Source: CAYHBO01 sp964354855 (GTDB taxonomy: Bacteria > Babelota > Babeliae > Babelales > RVW-14). From it: a stretch of DNA of 5,846 nucleotides. The stretch spans positions 1 to 5,846 of the forward strand of contig CAYHBO010000067.1 of NCBI GenBank assembly GCA_964354855.1, written 5' to 3'. Position 1 is the first letter of the stretch. Every line of letters starts with the position of its first letter. The position numbers were made by a program, and so were the translations under genes. Shown piece by piece: positions 5,818-5,846 of this stretch. The notes beneath the pieces are model-generated. The model searched no databases, had not been told where the DNA came from, and saw only the letters and a program-made list of their open reading frames with translations.

Positions 5818-5846
5818 AAATCCTTCGAGACACCCTGCGGGCTCCT
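5818..5846. repeat. GC-rich partly palindromic element, cut by the right edge
   Basis: After a long AT-rich stretch the sequence changes abruptly to ATCCTTCGAGAC followed by CCCTGCGGG and CTCCT. Inside it, GAG (5827-5829) pairs with CTC (5842-5844) and CCC (5833-5835) with GGG (5839-5841), with a three-base bulge. The CCTTCGAGAC...CTCCT frame resembles dispersed intergenic palindromes of many bacteria, whose right half often continues as CTCAGGAT. That continuation lies outside the window, so this rests partly on memory. The rest of 5626-5817 holds no gene I can support. Confidence 0.5.

Overview
The window is an AT-rich bacterial segment with ordinary genes on both strands, short intergenic gaps and two proteins with N-terminal export signals. 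Nothing here fixes the taxon. AT-richness, a compact layout, exported proteins of unknown family, a MutS-type ATPase with a signal peptide, and an rplU gene without rpmA beside it together fit a reduced-genome, host-associated bacterium. Candidatus Dependentiae (TM6/Babeliae) is my best guess; this is an inference, not a demonstration.

Layout. (1) Positions 2-949, plus strand: the 3' part of a gene of unknown family, cut by the left edge. (2) Positions 3602-996, minus strand: a probable two-gene operon. A small FlaR/adenylate-kinase-like P-loop protein is followed by a 674-residue membrane-targeted or exported protein carrying a complete MutS-type ATPase domain. (3) Positions 3603-3759: a divergent promoter region. 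(4) Positions 3760-4530, plus strand: a class I SAM-dependent methyltransferase with a near-consensus sigma-70 promoter, a strong ribosome binding site and a hairpin overlapping its stop codon. (5) Positions 4938-4597, minus strand: ribosomal protein L21 (rplU), with a leader of about 100 nt that contains two abutting palindromes next to the ribosome binding site. (6) Positions 5625-5107, minus strand: a small secreted protein of unknown family, preceded by a four-run G-tract motif on its coding strand. (7) Positions 5626-5846: no gene; it ends in a GC-rich, partly palindromic sequence cut by the right edge that resembles a dispersed intergenic repeat.

How the genes relate. Only the kinase-like and MutS-like genes look co-transcribed. 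The methyltransferase, rplU and the secreted protein appear to be separate units. The most unusual item is the MutS-like protein: it has intact ATPase motifs but no visible mismatch-recognition domain, an N-terminal signal peptide and two internal hydrophobic segments, so a role other than mismatch repair is likely. I see no mobile element, CRISPR array, tRNA or rRNA.
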